Of a stretch of DNA of 64,000 nucleotides, positions 29,347 through 37,675 are shown in pieces. The stretch's first letter is position 1. The number at the start of each line of letters is the position of its first letter. Where the stretch lies: assembly GCF_007992175.1 (NCBI RefSeq), contig NZ_BJZT01000020.1:31648-95647 (forward strand), in the 5' to 3' direction. Position numbers and translations under genes: made by a program. This stretch comes from Methylobacterium haplocladii (GTDB lineage: Bacteria; Pseudomonadota; Alphaproteobacteria; Rhizobiales; Beijerinckiaceae). A model generated the notes under the pieces. It was not told the DNA's origin. It ran no database searches and was given only the letters and a program-made list of their open reading frames with translations.

Positions 29347-31938
29347 TTGCGTAAGGTCACCGCCATCACGGTCCAAGCCGGCTTGGCCCTGCTTCTGCTC
29401 TCGGTGATCACCACCGCGGCACCGCAGGCGTTCGCCCAGAGTGGGATCGAGTCGAAGCTCTCCGGTGCCGCGAAGCCCAAGGGCAACGAGCGGCTGCTCG
29501 TGGAGGCCGACGAGCTCATCTACGACAACGACAAGAACACCGTCGTCGCCCGCGGCAACGCGGAGCTGCATTACGGCGCCCGTACGCTGCAGGCAGACCG
29601 CGTGCGCTACGATCGCGCCACCAGCCGCGTCTTCGCCGAGGGCAACGTCCGCCTGACCGACGACACCGGCTCGGTGGTCACCGGCGAGCGCATGGAGCTC
29701 ACGGACGACTTCAAGAGCGGCTTCATCGACAGCCTGCGCATTCAGACCACGATCGAGCAGAAGGGCCAGCCGGTCCGGACCCGGATCGCGGCGCCGCGCG
29801 CCGAGCGGATCGACGGCGAGCAGACCAGCTTCGACTACGCCACCTACACCGCCTGCGAGCCCTGTAAGGACCACCCCGAAAAACCGCCGCTCTGGCAGAT
29901 CAAAGCCGCCAAGATCATCCAGAACAGCGAGACGCACACGATCTACTACGAGGACTCGACGCTGGAGATCGCCGGCATCCCGGTGGCCTACCTGCCGTAT
30001 TTCGAGTCCGCCGATCCGACCGTGAAGCGCAAGACCGGATTTCTGACGCCGCGCTTCATCACCTCGACGGCGCTCGGCACCGGCGTCGGCACGCCGTTCT
30101 TCATCAACCTCGATCCGAGCTACGATCTCACGCTGACGCCGACCTTCGTCAGCCGGCAGGGCGTGCTCGGCCAGGGCGAGTACCGCCAGCGCCTCGACAA
30201 CGGCTCCTTCAGCGTGCGCCTGTCCGGCATTTTCCAGTCGACGCCGAGCGCGTTCCTGCCCGGGCCGCTGGGCGCGGCCGACCGCGACTTCCGCGGCTCG
30301 GTCGAGTCGAAGGGCCGCTTCTTCATCAACGATCGTTGGCGGACGGGCTGGGACCTCGTCGGCGTGAGCGACAAGTGGTTCCTCGACAATTACCGCATCC
30401 GCAACCAGAGCGTGACGACCGACTACTTTCGCGAAGCGGTCTCGACGGCCTACCTGATCGGCCAGGGTGACCGCTCATGGTTCGAAGCGCGTGGCTACTA
30501 CTTCAAGTCCCTGTCGAGCTTCGACTGGCAGAAGGAACAGCCGATCGTCGCGCCGGTCATCGACTACGACAAGCGGATCAACGGCCCCGATCCCATCGGC
30601 GGCGAGGTGCGATTCGAGGCGAACGTCACCAGCCTGACCCGCGAGACCACCGACTTCCAGGGCATCCCGCGCACGGGCACCTACCTGCTGTCGCCGAGCG
30701 TCAACGGGCTCAGCTACCCGCTCTACGAGACCTGCACGACCTTCACGCGCGCCACCTGCCTCGTTCGCGGCCTTGCCGGCACGAACACGCGGATGTCCGC
30801 GCAGGCGTCCTGGCGCCGTACCTTCATCGACGATTACGGAATGGCCTGGACGCCGTTCACGTATCTGCGCGCCGACACGTTCTTCGACAGCCCGAGCCTG
30901 TCCGGCTTCCAGAACGCCCTGGTCAGCAATATCGCCACCGTCAACGACGAGATCGCCGGCCGGGTGATGCCGGCGATCGGCATCGACTGGCGCTATCCCT
31001 TCGTCTCCGATTTCGGGATGCTCGGCGTCCACACCATCGAGCCGATCGCCCAGGTGATCGCGCGCCCGAGCGAGACCCGGATCGGGCGCCTGCCGAACGA
31101 GGACGCGCAGAGCCTCGTCTTCGACGACACGTCGCTGTTCGAATGGGACAAGTTCTCGGGCTACGACCGGGTCGAGGGCGGCGTGCGCGCCAATCTCGGC
31201 GGCCAGTATTCCGTGGTCACGCCGTCGGGCTGGTACGCCAACCTGATGGCCGGCGAGTCCATCGCCATCGCCGGCGTCAATTCGTTCCGCCGCGGCGACA
31301 TCGCCAATGTCGGGTTGGATTCCGGCCTCGAGAACCAGCGCTCCGATTTCGTCGGCCGCGCCCAGCTCTCGCCGAACCAGAACATCAGCTTCATCGCCCG
31401 CGCCCGGCTCGGCCAGGGTGACCTCGGTCTCAACCGCTTCGAGGCCGGGGTGACGGCGCGCTTCGCACCGTTCCTGCCCCTCGATACCTCGGTGTTCTAT
31501 TCCTTCTACGGCGCTCAGCCGGCGCTCGGCTTCAGCCATCGCCGCGAGGGTCTGACCGCGTCGGCGACCTACCACATCACGCCGAACTGGTTCGTCTCGG
31601 GCTCGGCGTTGCTCGACCTGACCCGCTATCTCGACACGCGCGACCTCTACGCCGACGCCTTCACCGCCTTCCTCGCCAACCCCGTCGGCGCCGCGCCGGT
31701 CTACGAGAATCCCGGCCGCTTCTATCTGTCCGGCATGAGCCTCGGCGCCGGCTACCAGGATGAGTGCACCACGGTGTCACTGAACTACATCAACTCGCCG
31801 ATCGCCACGGCCATCGGTGTGCGCGAGCGCAACCAGACCGTGCTGCTGCGCATCGAGCTGAAGACGCTCGGCGAGGCCGACCTGCGCCAGAACGTCGGCA
31901 CCACCACGACGGCCGACGGCATCGCCACGGTGCGCTGA
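29347..31938 (+). CDS. lptD: LPS assembly outer membrane protein LptD
   Basis: 863 residues from a TTG at 29347, with GGAG five bases upstream and a signal peptide (ITVQAGLALLLLSVITTAAP, then QAFAQ). The N-terminal OstA domain has NERLLVEADELIYDNDKNTV and VVARGNAELHYGARTLQAD. A large beta barrel follows (PVAYLPYFESADPTVKRKTG). Cysteines in TACEPCKDHP, YETCTTFTRATCL and YQDECTTVSL could give the N- to C-terminal disulfides of the family. It inserts LPS in the outer membrane. It is directly followed by pdxA, with no surA between. Confidence 0.95.
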   Translation: MRKVTAITVQAGLALLLLSVITTAAPQAFAQSGIESKLSGAAKPKGNERLLVEADELIYDNDKNTVVARGNAELHYGARTLQADRVRYDRATSRVFAEGNVRLTDDTGSVVTGERMELTDDFKSGFIDSLRIQTTIEQKGQPVRTRIAAPRAERIDGEQTSFDYATYTACEPCKDHPEKPPLWQIKAAKIIQNSETHTIYYEDSTLEIAGIPVAYLPYFESADPTVKRKTGFLTPRFITSTALGTGVGTPFFINLDPSYDLTLTPTFVSRQGVLGQGEYRQRLDNGSFSVRLSGIFQSTPSAFLPGPLGAADRDFRGSVESKGRFFINDRWRTGWDLVGVSDKWFLDNYRIRNQSVTTDYFREAVSTAYLIGQGDRSWFEARGYYFKSLSSFDWQKEQPIVAPVIDYDKRINGPDPIGGEVRFEANVTSLTRETTDFQGIPRTGTYLLSPSVNGLSYPLYETCTTFTRATCLVRGLAGTNTRMSAQASWRRTFIDDYGMAWTPFTYLRADTFFDSPSLSGFQNALVSNIATVNDEIAGRVMPAIGIDWRYPFVSDFGMLGVHTIEPIAQVIARPSETRIGRLPNEDAQSLVFDDTSLFEWDKFSGYDRVEGGVRANLGGQYSVVTPSGWYANLMAGESIAIAGVNSFRRGDIANVGLDSGLENQRSDFVGRAQLSPNQNISFIARARLGQGDLGLNRFEAGVTARFAPFLPLDTSVFYSFYGAQPALGFSHRREGLTASATYHITPNWFVSGSALLDLTRYLDTRDLYADAFTAFLANPVGAAPVYENPGRFYLSGMSLGAGYQDECTTVSLNYINSPIATAIGVRERNQTVLLRIELKTLGEADLRQNVGTTTTADGIATVR

Positions 31939-31965
31939 CCCTCGGATTGCTGTAGTCGCCGGATC

Positions 31966-32979
31966 ATGACCGACGACATACCGCTGGCGCTGACACTCGG
32001 AGACCCGGCCGGGATCGGGCCGGAGATCGCCCTCGCCGCCTGGCGCGCCCGGACGGAGCGGGGCGTGCCGCCCTTCCTGATGATCGGCGACCCCGATTTC
32101 ATCGAGGCCACCGCCCACCGGCTCGGCCTGTTCGTGCCGGTCGCCGAGGTCGAGCCGGAATCAACCATCGAGGTGTTTCCGAAGGCCTTGCCGGTCTGGC
32201 CGCTGCCAAGCGGCGCTCGCGTCGCGGCGAAGCCCGGTGCGCCGGACCCCGCCAATGCGGGCGCGATCATCGAGTCGATCACCGCAGCGGTCGATCTGGT
32301 CCGCGCAGGGCGCGCCTCGGCCGTCGTCACGAACCCGATCGCCAAGTTCGTGCTCACCCGGGTCGGCTTCGTCCATCCCGGGCATACCGAATTCCTGGCA
32401 GCCCTCGCCGCCGGCCCCGAAGGGACGGTGCCGCTGCCGGTGATGATGCTCTGGAGCGAGACCCTCGCCGTGGTGCCGATCACGATCCACGTGGCGCTCC
32501 GCCGGGTGCCGGATCTGCTGACGCAAGATCTCGTCGAGCGCACTGCGCGGATCGTCGCCGCGGGTTTGCGCGAGCGCTTCGGCCTCGCAAGTCCGCGCCT
32601 CGTCTTGTCGGGCCTGAACCCGCATGCGGGTGAGGCCGGGACCATGGGCACCGAGGATCGCGAGGTTCTCGCGCCCGCGGTTGCACGGCTACGCTCCGAG
32701 GGCATCGACATCCGGGGGCCGCTGCCGGCCGACACCCTGTTCCATGAGCGCGCGCGCGCCACTTACGACGTCGCGCTGACGCCGACCCATGATCAGGCCC
32801 TGATCCCGATCAAGACGCTGGCCTTCGACGACGGCGTCAACGTCACCTTGGGTCTGCCCTTCGTCCGGACCTCGCCGGACCACGGCACCGCCTTCGACAT
32901 CGCCGGACAGGGTATCGCCCGGCCCGACAGCCTGATCGCGGCGCTCCGCCTCGCCCACCGTCTGGCGAACCGGCCATGA
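31966..32979 (+). CDS. pdxA: 4-hydroxythreonine-4-phosphate dehydrogenase
   Basis: 337 residues, standard PdxA length. [18 protein letters not shown] at the start, [20 protein letters not shown] and GHTEFLA region hold substrate and metal residues, then [20 protein letters not shown] and [20 protein letters not shown] carry further metal histidines. It oxidises 4-phosphohydroxy-threonine in pyridoxal phosphate synthesis. It is 28 bases after lptD and its stop overlaps the rsmA start (ATGA), as in the common lptD-surA-pdxA-ksgA order but without surA. Confidence 0.96.
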   Translation: MTDDIPLALTLGDPAGIGPEIALAAWRARTERGVPPFLMIGDPDFIEATAHRLGLFVPVAEVEPESTIEVFPKALPVWPLPSGARVAAKPGAPDPANAGAIIESITAAVDLVRAGRASAVVTNPIAKFVLTRVGFVHPGHTEFLAALAAGPEGTVPLPVMMLWSETLAVVPITIHVALRRVPDLLTQDLVERTARIVAAGLRERFGLASPRLVLSGLNPHAGEAGTMGTEDREVLAPAVARLRSEGIDIRGPLPADTLFHERARATYDVALTPTHDQALIPIKTLAFDDGVNVTLGLPFVRTSPDHGTAFDIAGQGIARPDSLIAALRLAHRLANRP

Positions 32980-33836
32980 GTGAACTCGCCTCCGACGGCC
33001 TTCCGCCACTCCGCGAGGTCGTGAAGTGGCACGGGCTGGAGCCGAAGAAGTCGCTCGGCCAGAACTTCCTGTTCGACCTCAACTTGACCGGCCGCATCGC
33101 GCGGGCCGCCGGGCCGCTCGATGGCGTCACCGTCGTCGAAGTCGGCCCCGGACCCGGCGGCCTCACCCGCGCGCTGCTGGCCGAGGGCGCCAAGACGGTC
33201 ATCGCGATCGAGCGCGATCCGCGCGCTCTGCCGGCGCTCGCCGAGATCGCCGCCCATTATCCGGGACGGCTGGAGGTGGTCGACGCCGATGCCGTCGGCT
33301 TCGACCCGCGTCCGCTGATTGGGGACGGACCGGCGCGGATCGTCGCGAACCTGCCCTACAACGTCGGCACGACGCTTCTCACCGACTGGCTCACCGATGC
33401 CCAATGGCCGCCCTGGTGGGACCGGGCCGTGCTGATGTTCCAGCGCGAGGTGGCCGAGCGTATCGTCGCCGACACCGACGACCGGGCCAATTACGGGCGC
33501 CTCGGCGTCCTCTGCGGATGGCGGACCGAGGCGTCGATTCTTTTCGACGTGGCCGCCTCCGCCTTCGTGCCGCCGCCGAAGGTGACGTCGAGCGTGGTCT
33601 CCCTGTTGCCGAGGCGACAGCCTCTGTCCTGCGCGATCAAGGCGCTGGAGACGATCACCCGCGCCGCCTTCGGGCAGCGCCGCAAGATGCTGCGCCAGAG
33701 CCTCAAGGCGGCGACGCCCGATCCCAGCCGGCTCCTGGCGGAAACGGGCCTGCCTGAGACGGCGCGCGCCGAGGAGATTTCGGTGGAGGGCTTCGTCGCC
33801 CTGGCCCGCGCGCTCGCGGGTCGGTCACCGGATTAA
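32976..33836 (+). CDS. rsmA: 16S rRNA dimethyladenosine transferase RsmA (KsgA)
   Basis: 286 residues. [20 protein letters not shown] at the start, the SAM motif [15 protein letters not shown], and the catalytic [11 protein letters not shown] motif (N-L-P-Y) identify the KsgA/Dim1 family. The C-terminal region has [17 protein letters not shown] and [15 protein letters not shown]. It dimethylates two adjacent adenosines near the 3' end of 16S rRNA. It is translationally coupled to pdxA and is the last gene of the run, followed by an intrinsic terminator. Confidence 0.97.
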   Translation: MSELASDGLPPLREVVKWHGLEPKKSLGQNFLFDLNLTGRIARAAGPLDGVTVVEVGPGPGGLTRALLAEGAKTVIAIERDPRALPALAEIAAHYPGRLEVVDADAVGFDPRPLIGDGPARIVANLPYNVGTTLLTDWLTDAQWPPWWDRAVLMFQREVAERIVADTDDRANYGRLGVLCGWRTEASILFDVAASAFVPPPKVTSSVVSLLPRRQPLSCAIKALETITRAAFGQRRKMLRQSLKAATPDPSRLLAETGLPETARAEEISVEGFVALARALAGRSPD

Positions 33837-33897
33837 GGCCGCGCGCTGATCCGTTGACCCTATGCGCTTTCCTCCAAGGGGCGCGAGATCTTGCCTT

Positions 33898-33932
33898 ACC
33901 CGCCCGGTCCCAGCCGGCGCGGGTCTTTTTTT
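33898..33932 (+). terminator. Intrinsic terminator after rsmA
   Basis: ACCCGC-CCGG and CCGG-C-GCGGGT form a strong stem that is followed directly by CTTTTTTT. It ends the lptF-lptG-lptD-pdxA-rsmA transcription unit. Confidence 0.85.
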
Positions 33933-34302
33933 GCTGGCTGCGTCGATCGAACCCGTTTCCGTCAGCGCGAGCACCGGGCCGATCCCGCTCCGTTCGAACG
34001 ATCGCCGTATCACAACGCAAAAAACACAGAGTACTTGGCGGAATTGATAGGCTGGGGTGCCGCAATGCGCGTGATCTTCGATTTTCAACAGATCAAACAA
34101 CTAAAGATTGGAACTTATGCGCGCCGGATTTTGTTGTGAAGACATACGGTTCAACCTCGGCCATTACCAAACGGCAGCGTGCGGCCGCGCTTCGTCGCGT
34201 CACATTCTCGCCGTTTCACTGCGCATACTGCGCGCATCTCAACACACCCGGTTCGAGGCAGGCTATCGCTTCGACTCCCCCGATCCCTCGGATGGATGAC
34301 GC
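33933..34302. other. Intergenic stretch with an AT-richer patch
   Basis: About 370 bases between the terminator and the exported protein gene. From about 34010 to 34160 base composition is clearly richer in A and T than the surroundings (for example CAACAGATCAAACAACTAAA). A 24-codon frame starts at 34064 (MRVIFDFQQIKQLKIGTYAR, then RILL) but lacks a ribosome binding site. Most likely promoter DNA for the gene at 34303. Confidence 0.45.
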
Positions 34303-34704
34303 ATGTCGAAGCTCGCCCTCACGTTCGCCCTCGCCGCCGGCCTGACCTCGCACATGGCGCTTCCGGCGGGAGCACGCGACGGTGCGAACTACGACGGCAA
34401 CTGGTCCGTCGAACTGGTGACCGAAACCGGTGCGCTCTGCGATGCGCGATACAGCTACTCGCTCTCGGTGCAAGACGGTCAAGTCCGGCCGATCGCTCGG
34501 GCGGCGAGCAGTGCCGCGACGGTGACCGGCCGGGTGGGCCGGGACGGCGCGGTCGGCCTCAACGTCGCGACGAGCGCGGCAAACGGTTCGGCCTCGGGAC
34601 GGCTGCAGACCCAAAGCGGCTCCGGCACCTGGAAGGTGTCCGCGCTCTGCTCCGGTCGCTGGACGGCGCGCCGCCAAACCACGCGCACTGCGCTGGCCGA
34701 CTGA
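34303..34704 (+). CDS. Small exported protein of unknown function
   Basis: 133 residues. Residues 1-25 form a signal peptide (LALTFALAAGLTSHMALPAG). The mature part has YDGNWSVELVTETGALCDAR, then YSLSVQDGQVRPI and GSGTWKVSALCSGRWTARR, giving one disulfide candidate and a repeated G-x-W pattern. Similar short periplasmic proteins are common in Methylobacterium and Bradyrhizobium, with no proven role. Its upstream region is AT-rich. Confidence 0.7.
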   Translation: MSKLALTFALAAGLTSHMALPAGARDGANYDGNWSVELVTETGALCDARYSYSLSVQDGQVRPIARAASSAATVTGRVGRDGAVGLNVATSAANGSASGRLQTQSGSGTWKVSALCSGRWTARRQTTRTALAD

Positions 34705-34749
34705 GTTCTCGGGTGACGAGCCGGATCCCGGCTCGTCGAATGGGTCGGA

Positions 34750-35109
34750 TCAGGCGGCCGACAGCCAGGCGCGCGCCTCGTCGATCTTGGCGCGCTCGAA
34801 CACCTTGATCTGCGTGGGCGAGACGAAGCTGAAGGTCTCGGCAACCACCTTCAGCCACTGCGCATCGGTGACGAGCGCGACATGGCTGACGCCCTTCATC
34901 ATCGAGATGCCGAAGCGCGGGTCCTTGAAGAACGCCGCCGGCTCCATGCCCTCGAAGGCGCGGATGTCTTCGAGAAGCTTGAGCTTGCCGCCCTTGTCCA
35001 GGTCGGCTTTCATCTTGTCTATGGCGGTGTTCATCTCCTCGTCGGAGATCTTTCCGTCAACGACGATCTCGCCGTAATCGGATTTGGGTTTTTTCTCGTA
35101 GGTCAGCAC
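34750..35109 (-). CDS. SpoIIAA-like (STAS/SEC14-type) protein
   Basis: 119 residues from a GTG at 35109, chosen because AAGGAG lies ten bases before it; a GTG at 35148 would add 13 residues that look non-coding. The sequence DYGEIVVDGKISDEEMNTAI, KLKLLEDIRAFEGMEPAAFF and ISMMKGVSHVALVTDAQWLK fits the SpoIIAA-like family. The fold is that of the anti-sigma antagonist, but members lack proven partners; some bind lipid. It sits just after priA on the same strand. Confidence 0.75.
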   Translation of the reverse strand: MLTYEKKPKSDYGEIVVDGKISDEEMNTAIDKMKADLDKGGKLKLLEDIRAFEGMEPAAFFKDPRFGISMMKGVSHVALVTDAQWLKVVAETFSFVSPTQIKVFERAKIDEARAWLSAA

Positions 35110-35167
35110 GGTCTTAGCGCTCCTTGCGATGTCGGGCGGCCTCTGCACGCAGAAACGCTGCCATCCG

Positions 35168-37570
35168 CTACAGGAAGCTCTGCGGATCCACGTCGATGGC
35201 GACCTTGACGTTGCCGCGGGGCTTCGGACTCCGATCCAGCCAATCGCGCAGATAGCTCTGGATGTCGATGCCCCGGTCGGTTTTTACCAGCAGCCGGAAT
35301 CGGTAGCGCCCGCGGATCAGCGCCAGCGGCGCCTCGGCTGGGCCGAGCACCATGACTCCGGCCGGCGGGTCGGCAACGCGCGCCATCGCCTGCCCGTGCG
35401 CTTCGGCGAGGTCGCGCTCGGCTGCCGAGACGATCAGCGCGGCCAGCCGCCCGAACGGCGGTAGTCCGGCGTTTTCGCGTTGCGCGATCTCCTCGTCGTA
35501 GAAGCGTTCGGCTTCGCCCGAGAGCAGGGCCGCGATCACCGGGTGGTCGGGCTGGAAGGTCTGCACGAGCGCCCGGCCCGGCCGCTCGCCGCGGCCGGCC
35601 CGGCCCGTCACCTGCTGCAGCAGCTGGAACGTGCGCTCGGCCGCGCGGGGATCGCCGGAGGTCAAGCCGATATCGGCGTCGAGCACGCCGACGAGCGTCA
35701 GGTGCGGGAAGTTGTGGCCCTTGGCGACGAGCTGCGTGCCGATGACGATGTCGCATTCGCCGGCCGCCACTGCCTCCAACTCCTGCCGCAGCCGCTCGGT
35801 GCCGCCGGGAAAATCGCTCGACAGCACGATGATGCGCTTGTCGGGAAACAGCTCGGCCGCCTCCTCCGCGATACGCTCTACCCCGGGGCCGCAGGGTGTC
35901 AGGTGGTCGAAGGCGCCGCATTCGACGCAAGCCTCGGGCTTGCGCTCGGTATAGCCGCAATGGTGGCAGACCAGCGCTTTGCGGAAGCGGTGCTCGACGA
36001 GCCAAGTCGAGCAGTTGCGGCACTGGTAGCGATGGCCGCAGGCGCTGCAGAGCGTGAGCGGGGCGTAGCCGCGGCGGTTGAGGAAGAGCAGCGCCTGCTC
36101 GCCCTCGGCCACGGCGGCCTTCACCGCAGCCACCATGGGCGGCGACAGGAAGCGCCCGCGCTCCGGCTTGTCGAGGCGCATGTCGATGGCGGTGATGTCG
36201 GGTAGCCGCCGGCCGCCGAAGCGCTCCGGCAGGACGATGCGGCCGTAGCGCCCGCGCTGGGCGTTCACCCGCGTCTCGATCGAGGGCGTCGCGGAGGCGA
36301 GTACCACGGGGCAACCCTCGAGCTTGCCCCGCACGACCGCCATGTCGCGGGCGTGGTAATGGACGCCGTCCTCCTGCTTGTAGGCGCTCTCGTGCTCCTC
36401 ATCGACGACGATGAGACCGAGCTCTCGGAACGGCAGAAACAGCGCCGACCGCGCCCCGACCACCACCGAGACCTCGCCGGTCGCGACCGCAGCCCGCAGC
36501 CGCTCGCGGCGGCGGCCGCCGATCCCCGAATGCCAAGTCGCGGGCCTTACCCCGAACCGCGCGGCGAATCGGTCGAGGAACTGCGCCGTCAACGCGATTT
36601 CCGGCATCAGCACCAGCGCCTGCCGGCCCCGCCGCACGCATTCGGCGACAGCCTCGAAATAGACCTCGGTCTTACCCGAGCCGGTGACGCCTTCGAGGAG
36701 AATGGTTTGGACCGGCCTTCCGGCTGCAGCGGACATCAGCGGAGCGTCGTGCGCATCCCCTCTCCCCGCAGGCGGGGAGGGGGCTTTGCCGACCTCGTCG
36801 TCGGCAGAGCGAGGCGGCAGCCGACGGTGAGGGGGTGTCGCCAGAAGTAGCTCGTCCCGGGAAGCCCCCTCACCTCCGCCCGGCGGGCTTGCCGCGTCGA
36901 CGACGAGGCCGTCGCGGCCCTCTCCCCGCGTGCGGGGCGAGGAAAGACCCGTGTCGAACGCGGCGTTCAACTGTTTTGCAGCCTCTGACTGCGCCTCCGA
37001 AAGATGCGCCGTGCTCAGGAAATCCGGATCGGGTCGCAGCGCCACCGGCTCCGGCACCAGCGGCACCGCCTCCAGAGCCCCGTCGTCGATCAATCCGTCG
37101 ACGACGCTCAGGGAGACGCCGGCTTCCTTGGCGAGCGCGCCCTTGCCGCGAATCGCACCGTCGGCGGCCACGGCGAGTGCCTTGGCGCGCGCGGCGGTCG
37201 GGCGGGAAGGCGGCTTGCCGGCGGAGCGGACGCCGACGCGCATGGTCTCGGTGCGGGCGGATTCGTCGGGCAGGCGCAGGGCCATGGCGAGCGCCGAACC
37301 CTTCGGCGCCAGGGTGTAGCGCGCCAGCCAGTCGACGAGCCGCCGCAGCGGCTCGGACAGGGGCGGCACGTCCAGCAGGCCGGTCACCGGCCGCAGGTTG
37401 CTGCCGCCGGCCGGCCGCTCCGCGACACCCCAGACCACGCCGGCGATCTCGCGCGGGCCCAGCGGGATCTGCACGACGTCGCCCACGCTCAGCACGAGGC
37501 CGTCCGGTACCGCGTAGCTGTAGGCGGTATCGAGCGCGAGCGGGATCAGGACGTCGGCGGTCTGAGGCAT
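35168..37570 (-). CDS. priA: Primosomal protein N' (PriA helicase) with in-frame repeat insert
   Basis: 800 residues. The N-terminal 3'-DNA-binding domain runs from DVLIPLALDTAYSYAVPDG. The helicase core has Walker A in LLEGVTGSGKTEVYFEAV, DEEH in VVDEEHESAYKQEDGVHY, and FLNRRGYAP. Zinc-binding cysteines are clear in CSACGHRYQCRNC and VCHHCGYTERKPEACVEC. PriA restarts replication at stalled forks. Residues about 209-272 are a palindromic repeat element translated in frame, placed between LSEAQSEAAKQLNAAFDT and Walker A, where PriA normally has only a short link. The tail ends in a normal C-terminal domain. Confidence 0.95.
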   Translation of the reverse strand: MPQTADVLIPLALDTAYSYAVPDGLVLSVGDVVQIPLGPREIAGVVWGVAERPAGGSNLRPVTGLLDVPPLSEPLRRLVDWLARYTLAPKGSALAMALRLPDESARTETMRVGVRSAGKPPSRPTAARAKALAVAADGAIRGKGALAKEAGVSLSVVDGLIDDGALEAVPLVPEPVALRPDPDFLSTAHLSEAQSEAAKQLNAAFDTGLSSPRTRGEGRDGLVVDAASPPGGGEGASRDELLLATPPHRRLPPRSADDEVGKAPSPPAGRGDAHDAPLMSAAAGRPVQTILLEGVTGSGKTEVYFEAVAECVRRGRQALVLMPEIALTAQFLDRFAARFGVRPATWHSGIGGRRRERLRAAVATGEVSVVVGARSALFLPFRELGLIVVDEEHESAYKQEDGVHYHARDMAVVRGKLEGCPVVLASATPSIETRVNAQRGRYGRIVLPERFGGRRLPDITAIDMRLDKPERGRFLSPPMVAAVKAAVAEGEQALLFLNRRGYAPLTLCSACGHRYQCRNCSTWLVEHRFRKALVCHHCGYTERKPEACVECGAFDHLTPCGPGVERIAEEAAELFPDKRIIVLSSDFPGGTERLRQELEAVAAGECDIVIGTQLVAKGHNFPHLTLVGVLDADIGLTSGDPRAAERTFQLLQQVTGRAGRGERPGRALVQTFQPDHPVIAALLSGEAERFYDEEIAQRENAGLPPFGRLAALIVSAAERDLAEAHGQAMARVADPPAGVMVLGPAEAPLALIRGRYRFRLLVKTDRGIDIQSYLRDWLDRSPKPRGNVKVAIDVDPQSFL
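36757..36941. repeat. Palindromic repeat element, type A, inside priA
   Basis: An element of about 185 bases. Each end is a small hairpin, CTCTCCCCGC next to GCGGGGAG, and the whole is roughly palindromic: GACCTCGTCGTCGGC near the left end answers CGACGACGAGGCCGTC near the right. The inner halves GGTGAGGGGG and CCCCCTCACC also pair. The same element, in the same orientation, occurs at 52241-52430. It keeps the priA reading frame open and in phase. Confidence 0.85.
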
Positions 37571-37675
37571 GGGATCGGGAGCTGCGGGACCAGGGGCGCG
37601 CGGACATGTTCTATATTTGTACTGAACTGGCGTCGATCCAGAGCGGCCGTTCCTCGGCCTGCCAGCCGGAAGACG

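Noticed and set aside
34064..34138. A 24-codon gene in the AT-rich patch
   Set aside because: No ribosome binding site and no recognisable content.
36757..36941. Frameshift or pseudogene in priA
   Set aside because: The extra segment keeps the frame and both flanks are normal PriA; an in-frame insertion explains it better.
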